Source: Skermanella mucosa (GTDB lineage: Bacteria; Pseudomonadota; Alphaproteobacteria; Azospirillales; Azospirillaceae). From it: DNA of 64,000 bases. The DNA lies in NCBI RefSeq assembly GCF_016765655.2, contig NZ_CP086108.1, positions 186,001 through 250,000 of the forward strand, in the 5' to 3' direction. Below are positions 1 to 9,225 of the stretch, piece after piece. The translations under genes were made by a program, and so were the position numbers. Within the stretch, counting starts at the first letter, position 1; each line of letters opens with the position of its first letter. Below the pieces are notes generated by a model that was given only the letters and a program-made list of their open reading frames with translations, was not told the origin of the DNA and made no database searches.

Positions 1-374
1 GCAAGGTGGTCGAGGCGTTCCGGCGCGGCGGCGGCGAAGGCAAGCCGGTCTATTTCAAGATGGATCTTTGCTGGGCGAGGAGCGAGGAGGAGGCCCTGCG
101 CCAGGCCCACGAGCAGTGGCGCTTCAACATCCTGGGCGGCAGCGTCAATTGGGACCTGCGCACGCCGGAGGAGTTCGAGGCCGCCGCCCGCTTCGTCCGG
201 CCTGAGGATTGCCGGGACGCCATCCACGTCTCCTCCGACCTGGGCCGGCTGGCCGGGTTGCTCGCCGAATACGCCGAGATCGGCTTCGCCGGCATCGACC
301 TGCACAATGTCGGGACGGACCAGGAAGCCTTCATCGACGCCTTCGGCGAGCGGGTCCTGCCCCAGTTCGGCTAG
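1..374 (+). CDS. LLM-class flavin-dependent oxidoreductase, C-terminal part
   Basis: Only the last ~123 codons lie in the window; the reading frame is open from the left edge, so the gene is 5'-truncated by the window. The tail has a pattern typical of the end of luciferase-like (TIM-barrel) monooxygenases of the F420/FMN group: a conserved H-V-S-S-D segment, then YAEIGFAGIDLHNVG and a final FGERVLPQF. Such proteins bind FMN or F420 and oxidise small organic substrates; the substrate cannot be told from this fragment. It converges with the minus-strand DUF808 gene, whose stop overlaps this one by 4 bases. Confidence 0.7.
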   Translation, partial: KVVEAFRRGGGEGKPVYFKMDLCWARSEEEALRQAHEQWRFNILGGSVNWDLRTPEEFEAAARFVRPEDCRDAIHVSSDLGRLAGLLAEYAEIGFAGIDLHNVGTDQEAFIDAFGERVLPQFG

Positions 375-1408
375 CCCCTCAGCTTCGCCACGGCCGGCAT
401 GGCGACGTTGTGGACCAGGGGGATCAGCACGGCGCCCACGGCGATCCCCAGCAGGCCCGCCGCGGCGGCGGCCACGAGCCATTCGAGCACCGCGGAGACC
501 GCGGGAACCGCGTGGCCGACCGCCGCCGCGAAATCATGGACCGCGTGCCCGATCGCCGTGAACCCGAACTCCTCCAGCCCGTGGATGATGATGCCGCCGC
601 CGACCCAGAGCATCGCGGCCGTCCCGATGATGCTCAGCGCCTTCAGGAAATAGGGCATGCCGATGACGAGGCCGCGCCCAATCCCCTTGGTCACGGGACG
701 AAGCGCGCGGTCGGCGCCGCCCGGCGGGTTGCCGCCGGCGCGCAGCCCCAGGATGCTGGAGACGGGGGTTTCGTTCTGGGCGAGGGACAGGCCGACGTCA
801 TCCGCCTTCACGATCAGCGCCACCGCCCCGTAGACGACCAGGGTGATGCCGGTGCCGACGATCGCCAGGACCAGCGCCTGGGTCCAGAACGAGGAGGTTG
901 TCGCCGCGACCGTGGACAGGGTGATCGCCATGATCTCCGCCGACAGGATCAGGTCGGTCTGGATGGCGCCGCTGACCCGCTGCTCCTCGACCTCGGCCGG
1001 GGTTCCGGCCGGCACCACGCCGTCCCCGCCGTGGCCGTGGCCCGGGGCGTGGGGCCATATGGCCTCGTACAGCTTCTCGGCGCCCTCGTAGCACAGGAAG
1101 GCTCCCCCCAGCATCAGCAGCGGGGTGATCGCCCACGGCGCCACCAGGCTGAGGAACAGCGCCGCCGGCAGCAGGTAGAGCAGCTTGTTCTTCAGGGAGC
1201 CCATCGCGATTCGGCCGACGATCGGCAGTTCCCGCTCCGCGGCGAGGCCGACCACGTAGCGGGGCGTGACCGCAGCGTCGTCCACCACCACGCCGGCGGC
1301 CTTGGCACCCGCCCGCGTGGCCTGCGCGGCGGCATCGTCCAACGACGCGGCGGCGACCTTCGCCAGCCCGACGACGTCGTCGATGAGTGCGATCAATCCT
1401 GTGCTCAA
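371..1408 (-). CDS. DUF808 family inner-membrane protein (YedI-like)
   Basis: The 345-residue protein opens with STGLIALIDDVVGLAKVAA, the hallmark beginning of the DUF808/YedI family, and continues with the family's DDAAVTPRYVVG and LPIVGRIAMGSLKNKL segments. Several long hydrophobic stretches (about residues 70-110, 145-200 and 255-340) predict a polytopic inner-membrane protein. A TTG start at 1408 is chosen because family similarity begins exactly there; the frame stays open upstream to 1666 but that part is low-complexity Arg/Pro sequence. Function of the family is unknown. A His/Gly-rich loop (HAPGHGHGGDG) near residue 120 could bind metal, which is only a guess. Confidence 0.88.
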   Translation of the reverse strand: MSTGLIALIDDVVGLAKVAAASLDDAAAQATRAGAKAAGVVVDDAAVTPRYVVGLAAERELPIVGRIAMGSLKNKLLYLLPAALFLSLVAPWAITPLLMLGGAFLCYEGAEKLYEAIWPHAPGHGHGGDGVVPAGTPAEVEEQRVSGAIQTDLILSAEIMAITLSTVAATTSSFWTQALVLAIVGTGITLVVYGAVALIVKADDVGLSLAQNETPVSSILGLRAGGNPPGGADRALRPVTKGIGRGLVIGMPYFLKALSIIGTAAMLWVGGGIIIHGLEEFGFTAIGHAVHDFAAAVGHAVPAVSAVLEWLVAAAAAGLLGIAVGAVLIPLVHNVAMPAVAKLRG

Positions 1409-1622
1409 CCTTGAAACTCCCGTAAATCCGCGACGAAGCCGCCGGCAGAGTACCTGCCTCCCGCATCCAACACCGTTCGAGCCGATCGGTTTCGGACAGG
1501 GACCGCGGACGGGGCCGGCTGCCGCGCGGCACCGATCATATACAGGATAAAGATCGCCTTTTGGATCAGGAACAGGGATGCTCCACCCCTGTTGCGAAAT
1601 GGGTATCCGCGAAAGGAGTGCG

Positions 1623-2951
1623 ATGACCGCCGTTACGGTCGATGAAGCGTTGAGCCGGATCGGCACCGGTTCCTTCCATTACCGCCTGCTGGCGATCTTC
1701 GGCCTGGTCTGGGCGGCGGACGCCATGCAGGTCCTGTCGATCGGCTTCGCCGCCCCGTCGCTCGCGGCCGGCTTCGGGCTGTCAATTCCGCAGGCGGTGC
1801 AGGCCGGGACGGCCCTGTTCCTGGGCATGCTGATCGGGGCCTGGGGGTTCGGCCGGCTGGCCGACCGGATCGGGCGAAGGCGCGTGCTGATCGTCACGGT
1901 CCTGATCGACGCGGTGTTCGGGCTCGCCTCCGCCTTCTCCACCAGCTTCGAGATGCTGCTGGTCCTGCGCCTGCTGACCGGGATCGGCGTCGGCGGCACC
2001 CTGCCGGTCGATTATGCCATGATGGCGGAATTCCTGCCGCCCGAGCGGCGCGGCCGCTGGCTGGTGGCGCTCGAAGGCTTCTGGGCGATCGGCACCATCA
2101 TGGTGGCCCTGGCGGCCTGGGGCGCCAGCCTGTGGGCCGGGCCGGACGCCTGGCGCTGGCTGTTCGTCCTGACCGCCCTGCCCGCGGCGGTCGGTATCTG
2201 GCTGCGGCTGTGGCTGCCGGAATCCCCCCATTACCTGCTGCGTCGGGGCGGGCCGGACCAGGCCCGCGCCGTGCTGGACCGGATCGCGCTCGCCAACGGC
2301 GCGGAGCCGGTCCGGGGCGACCTGACGGCGGTGGAGCGGCGGCGATCCCGCATGTCGGACCTGTTCTCGGGAGCGCTGCGGCGGCGCAGCCTGCTGATCC
2401 TGGCGACGTGGCTGTTCGTCTCGGCCGCCTATTACGGGGTCTTCGTCTGGCTGCCGAGCCGGCTGGTGACGGAAGGCTACGGATTCGTGCGCGGCTACGG
2501 CTTCCTGGTGCTGCTGGCCCTGGCCCAGGTGCCGGGCTACGCGCTGGCGGCGGTCGGGCTGGAGACGATCGGCCGGCGGCGCACGCTGATCCTGTTCCTG
2601 GTCGCCAGCGCCGCCGGCTGCTTCACCTTCATCATCGCCGGCGACCCGCTGCTGATCGCGGCGGCGCTGCTCGCCATGAGTTTCGCCCTGCTGGGCACCT
2701 GGGGCGCCCTCTACGCCTATACGCCGGAGCTCTACCCGACCGAGCTGCGGGCGACCGGCATGGGCATGGCCGGGGCCATGGCCCGTTTCGGCGGGTTGCT
2801 GGCCCCCTCGGCGGTGGCCCTGGTGGTCGGGGCCGGCTTCGAGGCGGCGATCGGGCTGTTCGCGGCGCTGCTGCTGGTGGCGGCGGTAGCGGTCGGCCGG
2901 ATCGACCTGGAAACCAGGGGACGGCCGCTGGACCCGGGAGCATCGGCATGA
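1623..2951 (+). CDS. niaP: MFS transporter, probable niacin transporter (NiaP-like)
   Basis: This 442-residue MFS protein of the SV2/sugar-porter type has about 12 membrane segments. Residues 77-87 carry motif A (RLADRIGRRR), and residues 120-139 carry a G-x-G-G-x-L-P-V-D-Y...E-F-L-P block typical of NiaP and related carriers. The N-terminus (SFHYRLLAIFGLVWAADAMQ) also resembles that subfamily. The ATG at 1623 is chosen over the upstream start at 1578 because AAGGAG lies just before it. The stop overlaps the pncB start (ATGA), so transporter and enzyme are translationally coupled. This context is the main reason to propose nicotinate/nicotinamide uptake; substrate specificity itself is not visible in the sequence. 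Confidence 0.8.
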   Translation: MTAVTVDEALSRIGTGSFHYRLLAIFGLVWAADAMQVLSIGFAAPSLAAGFGLSIPQAVQAGTALFLGMLIGAWGFGRLADRIGRRRVLIVTVLIDAVFGLASAFSTSFEMLLVLRLLTGIGVGGTLPVDYAMMAEFLPPERRGRWLVALEGFWAIGTIMVALAAWGASLWAGPDAWRWLFVLTALPAAVGIWLRLWLPESPHYLLRRGGPDQARAVLDRIALANGAEPVRGDLTAVERRRSRMSDLFSGALRRRSLLILATWLFVSAAYYGVFVWLPSRLVTEGYGFVRGYGFLVLLALAQVPGYALAAVGLETIGRRRTLILFLVASAAGCFTFIIAGDPLLIAAALLAMSFALLGTWGALYAYTPELYPTELRATGMGMAGAMARFGGLLAPSAVALVVGAGFEAAIGLFAALLLVAAVAVGRIDLETRGRPLDPGASA

Positions 2952-4276
2952 TCGATTTCGCCGCGCGGGCATACAATCAGAGCTTCAACATCGACCCCGT
3001 CATCCGGTCGCTGCTGGACACCGACGTCTACAAGCTGCTGATGCTCCAGTTCGTCTGGAAATGGTATCCGCGCATCCCGGTGACCTTCTCCCTGATCAAT
3101 CGGTCGCGCAACGTCCGGCTGGCCGACATCATCGACGAAGCCGAACTGCGGGACCAGCTCGACCATGCCCGGTCGCTGCGCTTCACCGAGAGCGAGACGG
3201 TCTGGCTGGCCGGCAACAAGCTGTATGGCAGGCGCGACCTGTTCGAACCCGACTTCATCGAGTTCCTGCGCGGCTTCCGGCTGCCGGAATACCGGTTCGA
3301 GACGAAGGGCGGTCAGTACGAGCTGACCTTCTCCGGCCCCTGGGTGGACGTGACCCTGTGGGAAATCTACGCGCTGACCATCGTCAACGAGCTGCGCAAC
3401 CGCGGGCGCCGGTCCCGGGACCGCGGCGCCCGCACGGGGCTGAACCGGCTGAGCAAGTACGAGCTGGACAAGCTCTACGCCCATGCCAAGACGAAGCTGT
3501 GGGCCAAGCTGGACCGGCTGCGCGGCGCCGGCGGGCTGAGGATCTCCGACTTCGGGACGCGGCGGCGCCACAGCCACCTGTGGCAGGAATGGGCGATCCT
3601 GGCCGCCGCCGAGGAGCTGGGTCCCGCCTTCACCGGCACGTCAAACGCCTTCTTCGCCCACAAGCATGGGTTCGAGGCGATCGGCACCAACGCCCACGAG
3701 CTGCCGATGGTGCTGGCCACCCTGGCGCAGGACGACGTCGGGCTGAAGCAGTCGCAGTACACGGTGCTGGACCGCTGGCAGCAGACCTACGCCGGGGCGC
3801 TGCTGGTGATGCTGCCGGACACCTACGGCTCGACCCAGTTCCTGCGGGACGCGCCGGACTGGGCCAAGAAGTGGACCGGCATCCGGATCGACAGTAAGGA
3901 CCCCTTCGTCGCCGCGGAGGAGGCGATCGCCTGGTGGACGGACCATGGCTGCGATCCCCGCGACAAGCGCATCCTGTTCTCGGACGGGCTCGACGTCGGC
4001 CAGATCCTGGCGCTGCACGGGCGGTTCCGGGACAGGGTCCGCGACGGCTACGGCTGGGGAACCCTGCTGACCAACGATTTCCGGGGGTGCCACCCGTCGG
4101 GGCGGGACGACCTGGACCCGATCTCCCTGGTCTGCAAGATCACCGCCGCCAACGGCCGCCCGGCGGTCAAGCTGAGCGACAACTACCTGAAGGCGTCGGG
4201 GCCGCCGGACGAGATCGCCCGCTACCGCGCCGTCTTCGGCACCGCCGGCGTGGAGAATGCCCCGCTGGTGGTGTGA
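2948..4276 (+). CDS. pncB: Nicotinate phosphoribosyltransferase
   Basis: PncB condenses nicotinate with PRPP, with ATP hydrolysis, to give nicotinate mononucleotide in the Preiss-Handler NAD salvage route. The 442-residue product has the family landmarks: LLDTDVYKLLMLQ near residue 22, DFGTRRRHSH near 201, and GTNAHELPM with His250 at the position of the autophosphorylated histidine. LFSDGLDVGQI and a DFRGCHP stretch follow toward the C-terminus. The start ATG overlaps the stop of the upstream NiaP-like transporter, forming a two-gene niacin uptake and salvage operon. Its 3' end overlaps the convergent minus-strand gene by about 55 bp. Confidence 0.95.
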   Translation: MIDFAARAYNQSFNIDPVIRSLLDTDVYKLLMLQFVWKWYPRIPVTFSLINRSRNVRLADIIDEAELRDQLDHARSLRFTESETVWLAGNKLYGRRDLFEPDFIEFLRGFRLPEYRFETKGGQYELTFSGPWVDVTLWEIYALTIVNELRNRGRRSRDRGARTGLNRLSKYELDKLYAHAKTKLWAKLDRLRGAGGLRISDFGTRRRHSHLWQEWAILAAAEELGPAFTGTSNAFFAHKHGFEAIGTNAHELPMVLATLAQDDVGLKQSQYTVLDRWQQTYAGALLVMLPDTYGSTQFLRDAPDWAKKWTGIRIDSKDPFVAAEEAIAWWTDHGCDPRDKRILFSDGLDVGQILALHGRFRDRVRDGYGWGTLLTNDFRGCHPSGRDDLDPISLVCKITAANGRPAVKLSDNYLKASGPPDEIARYRAVFGTAGVENAPLVV

Positions 4277-4809
4277 CCGCCGGCGTCACCCTGGCTTGAA
4301 TGGTCCCGGGGCTTGAACGACCAGGACATGCGTTCAACGATGCCGTAGTAGAAGGGCTTCTGCTCCTTCGGGAAATTGATCTGGAAGGTGCCCACCGTCC
4401 GCCCCCGGTGGGCCAGCACGGTCTTGCGATAGAAGATGTTGTCGCCGATGAAGCCGGACAGGACGAACCAGTCCGCCTTCCGGCGCCGGTAGGTGATCCG
4501 GGCACTCTCCTCGGCAAGCGCCGCCTCCGCCGCTTCCGACAGGTCGGCGACGCTCTGCTCCGGGTCGTTCTCCCGGCCGACGACGTAGAGGGTGGACAGG
4601 CGGTCGGTGGAAACGAACTTCGCGAACCGGCCGGTCCCGTCGTCCGCCCTCGTGAAGACGGACGCGGGATAGGTCAGGACGGTGCCGGACCCGGGATCCC
4701 GGAAGGTGGCATAGCGGTGGTCCTGCGGGGCCGCGCCGGGCGACGGCAGCGGCGCCGCCACGATGCTCGCGGCGAGCGCGCCCTGCCGGAGGATGGCGAG
4801 AAGGCCCAT
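4222..4809 (-). CDS. Secreted hypothetical protein
   Basis: The 195-residue product has a short N-terminal hydrophobic segment (LAILRQGALAASIVAAPLPSP) that looks like a signal peptide, then a compact soluble domain containing VLTYPASVFTRADDGTGRFAKF and FVLSGFIGDNIFYRKTVL. I do not recognise a named family; short periplasmic proteins of this form are common in Rhodospirillales. The last ~18 codons run antiparallel over the 3' end of pncB, so the C-terminal extension after MSWSFK may be non-conserved. It lies 27 bp downstream of the RlpA-like gene on the same strand and may be co-transcribed with it. Confidence 0.65.
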   Translation of the reverse strand: MGLLAILRQGALAASIVAAPLPSPGAAPQDHRYATFRDPGSGTVLTYPASVFTRADDGTGRFAKFVSTDRLSTLYVVGRENDPEQSVADLSEAAEAALAEESARITYRRRKADWFVLSGFIGDNIFYRKTVLAHRGRTVGTFQINFPKEQKPFYYGIVERMSWSFKPRDHSSQGDAGGHTTSGAFSTPAVPKTAR

Positions 4810-4836
4810 GGCACCGCCCGGGGGTCTGCCGCCGGC

Positions 4837-5259
4837 CTACCGGACCGCCGATTCCAGCTGGCTGCGGATTTCCGGGTCGTCCTGCCTGCCCGGGTCCGCC
4901 TCGACCGTGACGGGGGCCACGCCGGCCTCCTCCATGCCCAGGTCGCGGGCCGCCTGTTCGGACACGTCGATGATGCGGTCCGGCCGGGTCGGCCCGCGAT
5001 CGTTGATCCTGACGTCGACCGACTTGCCGGTCTCCCGGTTGGTCACCGTCACGACGGTGCCGAGCGGCAGGTCCCGCGACGCCGCTGTATAGCCCTGCGG
5101 GTTCACGGGTTCGCCGCTCTTGGTCAGCGTGTTCCCGCCTTCGCCGGCCTGGAAGTAGGATGCCTGTCCCTCCTGCCGGATGACCTTCGAGGACTCCTGC
5201 GCGGCGAGCGGCTGGGTCGTGAGCAGGATCGCCGCGATGGGCAGCATGAGCTTACGCAT
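4837..5259 (-). CDS. RlpA-like double-psi beta-barrel protein
   Basis: A signal peptide ([21 protein letters not shown]) precedes a single RlpA-type double-psi barrel, with [19 protein letters not shown] and [20 protein letters not shown]. The Asp of the NDRGP motif matches the catalytic acid of RlpA lytic transglycosylases, which cleave denuded glycan strands at the septum. At 140 residues it lacks the SPOR domain of full-length RlpA and has no lipobox Cys, so it is probably a free periplasmic version. ATG 5259 is preferred to the upstream start at 5292 because the signal peptide begins there. It overlaps the upstream histidine kinase gene by 8 bp. Confidence 0.85.
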   Translation of the reverse strand: MRKLMLPIAAILLTTQPLAAQESSKVIRQEGQASYFQAGEGGNTLTKSGEPVNPQGYTAASRDLPLGTVVTVTNRETGKSVDVRINDRGPTRPDRIIDVSEQAARDLGMEEAGVAPVTVEADPGRQDDPEIRSQLESAVR

Positions 5260-6742
5260 CGGTGTGTTTCCCCTGAAATGGCGTGAGCTCAACAGGGCCC
5301 TTCAGAAAAAGGCACGGAGAGGTCGCCTCTGCCTGGATCCGGAAGACCGACCCCTTTCCCGGAACCGAGGAGACCTCGATGCGATGCCCCAGGAGGTTGG
5401 TCAGCCGGTCCACGACCGCCAGTCCGATGCCGAAGCCGTCCACCGCCTCGTGGTTCGTGCCCCGGCTGCGATGGAACTCGCGGAAGATCTCGCCGAACTG
5501 GTCCTTGGGGATGCCGATGCCGGTGTCCCAGACCTCGATGCTGACCTGGCCGCCCCGGCGCCGGCACCCGACCAGGACGCGCCCGCATTCCGTGTAGCGG
5601 ATGGCGTTGGAGATCAGGTTGCGCAGGATCCTCTCCAGCAGCAGCGGGTCGCTCTGCACCACCATGTCCGTGTTGACGGCGCGGAAATCGAGGCCTTTCC
5701 CGTCCGCCTGGTGGCTGAATTCCCCGACCAGCCGGCCGATCAGGTCGCCCAGCCGGGTCGGCCCGATGTTGGGCTCGACCTCCCCCGCTTCCAGCCGGGA
5801 CAGGTGGATTACGGCCTCCAGCAGGTCGGACAGCGACCTCGCCGACTGCTGGATCAGCCCGACGAGGTTCTTGGACGCCTGTCCGGTCACCCGCTTCTCC
5901 AGCAGCCTGGCGAACAGGGCGAGCGCCTGGATCGGCTGGCGCAGGTCATGGCTCGCGGCGGCGAGGAAGCTCGTCTTCGCCCGGCTCGCCTGTTCGGCGG
6001 CGAGCTTGTCCGTGACCAGCTTCTCCTCGGCCTTCTTCCGCTGCGTGACGTCCTGGGCGATGCACAGGATGCCGATGATTTCGCCGTCGGCGGCGCGAAG
6101 CGGCGCCTTGAGCTTCTCGATGCACCTGCCGCCCACCGCCAGTTCGAGCACCTGCTCGATGCTGACGAGGCTCTCGCCGGTCCGCATCACCTGCTCGTCT
6201 TCCCGGCGGACGGTCTCCGCGTCCGAGGATGCCATGATGTCGTCATCGGTGATGCCGGGAACGGCCTGCGACGAGCCGAGGCCGACGACCTCGGCGAACA
6301 TCCGGTTGCCGCCGAGATACCTGGAATGGCTGTCCTTCCAGTAGACGGCGCAGGGCAGCTGGTCGAGCACCAGGGACAGCATGTCGCGGTCCGGGAAGGT
6401 ACCGTGATTCTCGGTGGCGTGGATCACGGCCCCGGACACGGTGCCGGCTTCCGCGCGCAAGGGTTCGACCATGATGTCGAAGCGGCGGCCCCTGACCCGG
6501 ATCTCCAGTTCGACCGGTCGCCCCGACCCGACGGCGGACGCCGCGGCGTCCTGCAGGAGCGAGGAACGGCCGCCGATGTCGCGGAGGCGCTGCCCCTGGA
6601 GGGATTTCGGCGGCAGGTCGAACAGATCGTCCGCGGCACGGCTCGCCGCCTCCACCCTGCCGTCCCCGTCGACCACCAGCAGCGGGTACCTGACCGTCTC
6701 CAGGGCGAAGGCCGGGGATCCCCCTCCTGATCGGACCGTCAT
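5252..6742 (-). CDS. PAS-PAS sensor histidine kinase
   Basis: This is a soluble two-component kinase of about 496 residues with no obvious membrane segment. Two PAS-like domains (roughly 10-110 and 120-235) are followed by a HisKA domain with the H-box [15 protein letters not shown] (His about 265) and a HATPase_c domain with [19 protein letters not shown] and GFGIGLAVV boxes. The ASHDLRQPI form of the H-box is typical of orphan or hybrid kinases in alphaproteobacteria. No regulator gene adjoins it, so the partner is unknown. A GTG at 6832 in the same frame would add 30 residues; ATG 6742 was preferred, with moderate confidence. The 3' end overlaps the rlpA-like start, so the two are probably co-transcribed. 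Confidence 0.88.
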   Translation of the reverse strand: MTVRSGGGSPAFALETVRYPLLVVDGDGRVEAASRAADDLFDLPPKSLQGQRLRDIGGRSSLLQDAAASAVGSGRPVELEIRVRGRRFDIMVEPLRAEAGTVSGAVIHATENHGTFPDRDMLSLVLDQLPCAVYWKDSHSRYLGGNRMFAEVVGLGSSQAVPGITDDDIMASSDAETVRREDEQVMRTGESLVSIEQVLELAVGGRCIEKLKAPLRAADGEIIGILCIAQDVTQRKKAEEKLVTDKLAAEQASRAKTSFLAAASHDLRQPIQALALFARLLEKRVTGQASKNLVGLIQQSARSLSDLLEAVIHLSRLEAGEVEPNIGPTRLGDLIGRLVGEFSHQADGKGLDFRAVNTDMVVQSDPLLLERILRNLISNAIRYTECGRVLVGCRRRGGQVSIEVWDTGIGIPKDQFGEIFREFHRSRGTNHEAVDGFGIGLAVVDRLTNLLGHRIEVSSVPGKGSVFRIQAEATSPCLFLKGPVELTPFQGKHTDA

Positions 6743-6889
6743 CGGCGACGCCCCCGACGGAGGGACAACCACATCCCCGGCGATGTCCGGGGGGAACGCG
6801 GCGCCGACGCCGGGGTCGTCCGGGCCCGGCACGCGCCTGCACCTGCTTCAGCGCGGGAAATCAACTGGATCTGCCTTGAATGACGATGA

Positions 6890-7099
6890 TCAGGATCTTT
6901 CGGAAGGCAGCGCCTGGCCACCTTTCCGGGAGCCGGGAAGGAGTCGTTCGCCGGATCGGCCGGGGCCGAGTTTCCGTTTCATTTCCTCAAGGAAACTCCT
7001 GACGTCCTCGACCCTCAGGCCATCCCTGGCCAGCAGGGTGCGCAGGATCGGATCATCCAGAAGATCGTCAATCGACGGTTCGCGTATCGCTTGGCGCAT
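6890..7099 (-). CDS. Small conserved hypothetical protein
   Basis: A 69-residue protein beginning MRQAIREPSIDDLLDDPILRTLLARDGL and continuing with VEDVRSFLEEMKRKL. The pattern of a short charged N-terminus followed by DDPILxxLLxRDGLxxxDVxxFL resembles a group of small cytoplasmic alphaproteobacterial proteins of unknown function. The C-terminal third is Gly/Arg/Ser-rich and probably unstructured. It lies upstream of the PAS kinase on the same strand. Confidence 0.6.
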   Translation of the reverse strand: MRQAIREPSIDDLLDDPILRTLLARDGLRVEDVRSFLEEMKRKLGPGRSGERLLPGSRKGGQALPSERS

Positions 7100-7590
7100 T
7101 GTCTGTCCTCGATGCTCGGTTGCCGGCCGTAGGCTTCAAGTCCGAAAGGGGTGTCAGCCCAGTTTCCCAGGAACCAGCACGTTTCGGATCCGGTACGGCA
7201 AAAGCATCATTCCCATGCCTGGCGCGCTTGAAAGTTTCTCATTGAACTTTACATCTCGCCGAAGGTTTTAATCTGCTCGAACACTTGTTTCCAAGCATGT
7301 ATTTTTAATTTCTCCGGACTCTTTCGGCGGAGGAATAGGACTTTCCGGAACTGTCCCTGATCTTCTCCTGTACTGGAGAGAGATGTACCGCTGAGCTTAC
7401 GATGAAGTCCCTCCTGATTTAGTAATACGTCAGGCTCTGGCGGGCTTTCCGAACCTGAATGCGATCGAACCGAAAAAGCGGGACGGCGGTCCGAGACGGC
7501 GCGCCGCGTTTGGAGCGGCCAGCCGGCAAGCATCTGCCGCTCGCCAGGGCAGTGCAGGATGTTGATCCGGGCAAACGGCAACCACAGGGC
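7100..7590. other. AT-richer divergent intergenic region
   Basis: This 490-bp gap separates the small minus-strand gene from the plus-strand GAF kinase and should carry both promoters. Its central part (about 7220-7440) is clearly less GC-rich than the flanks, with TTTTAATC and ATTTTTAATTTC tracts. I see no convincing sigma-70 or EcfG (GGAAC-N17-CGTT) pair and no RNA gene. The in-frame upstream extension of the GAF kinase from 7459 to 7590 is Arg/Pro-rich and is treated as non-coding. Confidence 0.4.
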
Positions 7591-8832
7591 ATGGAAGGGC
7601 AGATGGGCGAACGAGGGTCTGCGTCCCTGAACGCCTCGCAGCGGAGCGTCGGCACGGCGCCGGTGCCCGACGACGAGCCGCTGCGGCTCGTCGCGCTGAA
7701 ACGCTACGACCTGCTCGACACCTTGCCGGAGCAGGCTTTCGACCGCATCGCCCGGCTGGCCGCGACGGTGCTCGGCATGCCGGTCTCCCTGATCTCCCTG
7801 ATCGACGAGACACGGCAGTGGTTCAAGTCCCGCCATGGCTTCGACGCCCAATGGACCCGGCGGGAAATGGCCTTCTGCTCGCACGCGATCCTCGCCAGGG
7901 AACCGCTCGTGGTTCCGGACGCCGCGGCGGACGACCGCTTCGCCGGCAATCCGCTGGTGGTCGAGGATCCGCACATCCGGTTCTACGCCGGCGCCCCGCT
8001 GGTAACGCCCGAAGGGTACGTGCTCGGCACCCTGTGCGTGATCGACCACGCGCCGCACCCCGAATTCAGCGACGCGCAGCGGGAGATCCTGAAGGATTTC
8101 GCCGATCTGGTCATGACCGAGATCGAGGCCCGGTCGGCCACCCTGGCCCTGCGGCAGAAGGTCCGCGAGCAGCAGCAGGCGGAGCAGCGGCTGCAACGGC
8201 TGCTGAACGAGAAGGAGACGCTGCTGCGGGAAGTCTATCACCGGGTCAAGAACAACCTCCAGGTGGTCGATACCCTGCTGGCGCTCCAGAAGCGGCAGAC
8301 GCCGGCCATCGCGGAAAGCCTGGGCGATCTGCGCCACCGGGTCTATTGCCTGGGACTCGTCCACCAGAAGCTCATGCAGTCGGAAGACCTGGAGACGATC
8401 GACCAGGGCGAATTCCTGCGCGACCTGTGCCACTCGCTGGCCGCCCCCTATGCCGCCGGCCGGCCCGACATCACGATGGGCGTCAGGGTCGAGCCGCGGA
8501 ACAGCGCGATCACGATCGATTTCGCGATTTCCCTGGGGCTGCTGGTCAACGAACTGGTGACGAACGCCTTCAGGCACGCTTTCCCGGCCGGCCGCAAGGG
8601 GCGCGTGGACGTCTCGCTGACGGGCAGGGGAGACGGCACGGCCCTCCTGGTCGTCGCCGACGACGGCGTCGGATTGCCGCAGGCCATGCTTCCGGGAGCG
8701 CCTCCGGCCAAGATCGGACAGCAGATCATCGCGGAACTGGTCGATCAGCTGGGCGGCGAGATCGCGGTCGAGCAGGACCACGGGACGATCGTCTCGGTGA
8801 GCTTTCCATGCCCGGCGGAGCTGCCATGCTGA
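7591..8832 (+). CDS. GAF-domain sensor histidine kinase (HisKA_2 type)
   Basis: About 413 residues. A GAF domain occupies residues ~40-175, containing LISLIDETRQWFKSRHG and REMAFCSHAIL, a form common in GAF kinases and diguanylate cyclases. A short coiled linker leads to a HisKA_2 phosphoacceptor domain with EVYHRVKNNLQVVDTLLALQ, and then a HATPase domain (NELVTNAFRHAF, DDGVGLP). HisKA_2/HWE kinases often feed into stand-alone receivers or the general stress response in alphaproteobacteria. Its stop overlaps the next gene's start, pairing it with that receiver. The start is uncertain: ATG 7591 and ATG 7603 are both possible. Confidence 0.88.
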   Translation: MEGQMGERGSASLNASQRSVGTAPVPDDEPLRLVALKRYDLLDTLPEQAFDRIARLAATVLGMPVSLISLIDETRQWFKSRHGFDAQWTRREMAFCSHAILAREPLVVPDAAADDRFAGNPLVVEDPHIRFYAGAPLVTPEGYVLGTLCVIDHAPHPEFSDAQREILKDFADLVMTEIEARSATLALRQKVREQQQAEQRLQRLLNEKETLLREVYHRVKNNLQVVDTLLALQKRQTPAIAESLGDLRHRVYCLGLVHQKLMQSEDLETIDQGEFLRDLCHSLAAPYAAGRPDITMGVRVEPRNSAITIDFAISLGLLVNELVTNAFRHAFPAGRKGRVDVSLTGRGDGTALLVVADDGVGLPQAMLPGAPPAKIGQQIIAELVDQLGGEIAVEQDHGTIVSVSFPCPAELPC

Positions 8833-9200
8833 AATCCGACGATCCCATCCTGATCGTGGACGACGACAACCTGGTCCGCCTCGGCATCCGCATGACCCTG
8901 GAGGATGCGGGATTCCGCAACCTGTGCGTCGCCCGGAGCGGCTCGGCGGCCGTTGACCTCGCCCTGCGCCGACGTCCCGCCGTCGTCCTGATGGATGTGC
9001 GCCTGGGCACCGGGATGGACGGCATCGAGGCCGCGGAACGGATCCGCCGGGAACACCCCTGCAAGGTGATCTTCCTGACCGGGTCGAACGAGGTCGCGAC
9101 CCGCCTCCGGATCAGCGCCATGGACCCGCACGGCGTCCTGATGAAGCCGATCCTGCCCCATCACCTGATCGGCGCGATCGAGGCCCTCCGGGAAGGCTGA
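8826..9200 (+). CDS. Single-domain response regulator
   Basis: A 124-residue stand-alone receiver domain. The acidic pocket is VDDDN (residues 11-15), the phosphoacceptor is Asp57 in VVLMDVRLG, the switch Thr is in IFLTGSN, and the conserved Lys is in LMKPI. There is no output domain. It overlaps the GAF/HisKA_2 kinase by 7 bp (ATGCTGA), so the two should be made in a fixed ratio and act as a kinase-receiver pair. Such receivers usually signal by protein-protein contact; the target is not visible here. Confidence 0.92.
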   Translation: MLKSDDPILIVDDDNLVRLGIRMTLEDAGFRNLCVARSGSAAVDLALRRRPAVVLMDVRLGTGMDGIEAAERIRREHPCKVIFLTGSNEVATRLRISAMDPHGVLMKPILPHHLIGAIEALREG

Positions 9201-9225
9201 ATCCTCCGGTACCTGCGGCCAGGCG

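Noticed and set aside
7249-8781. Long 510-codon minus-strand frame
   Set aside because: It is the antisense shadow of the GAF/HisKA_2 kinase; its peptide is His/Gln/Arg-rich with no domain.
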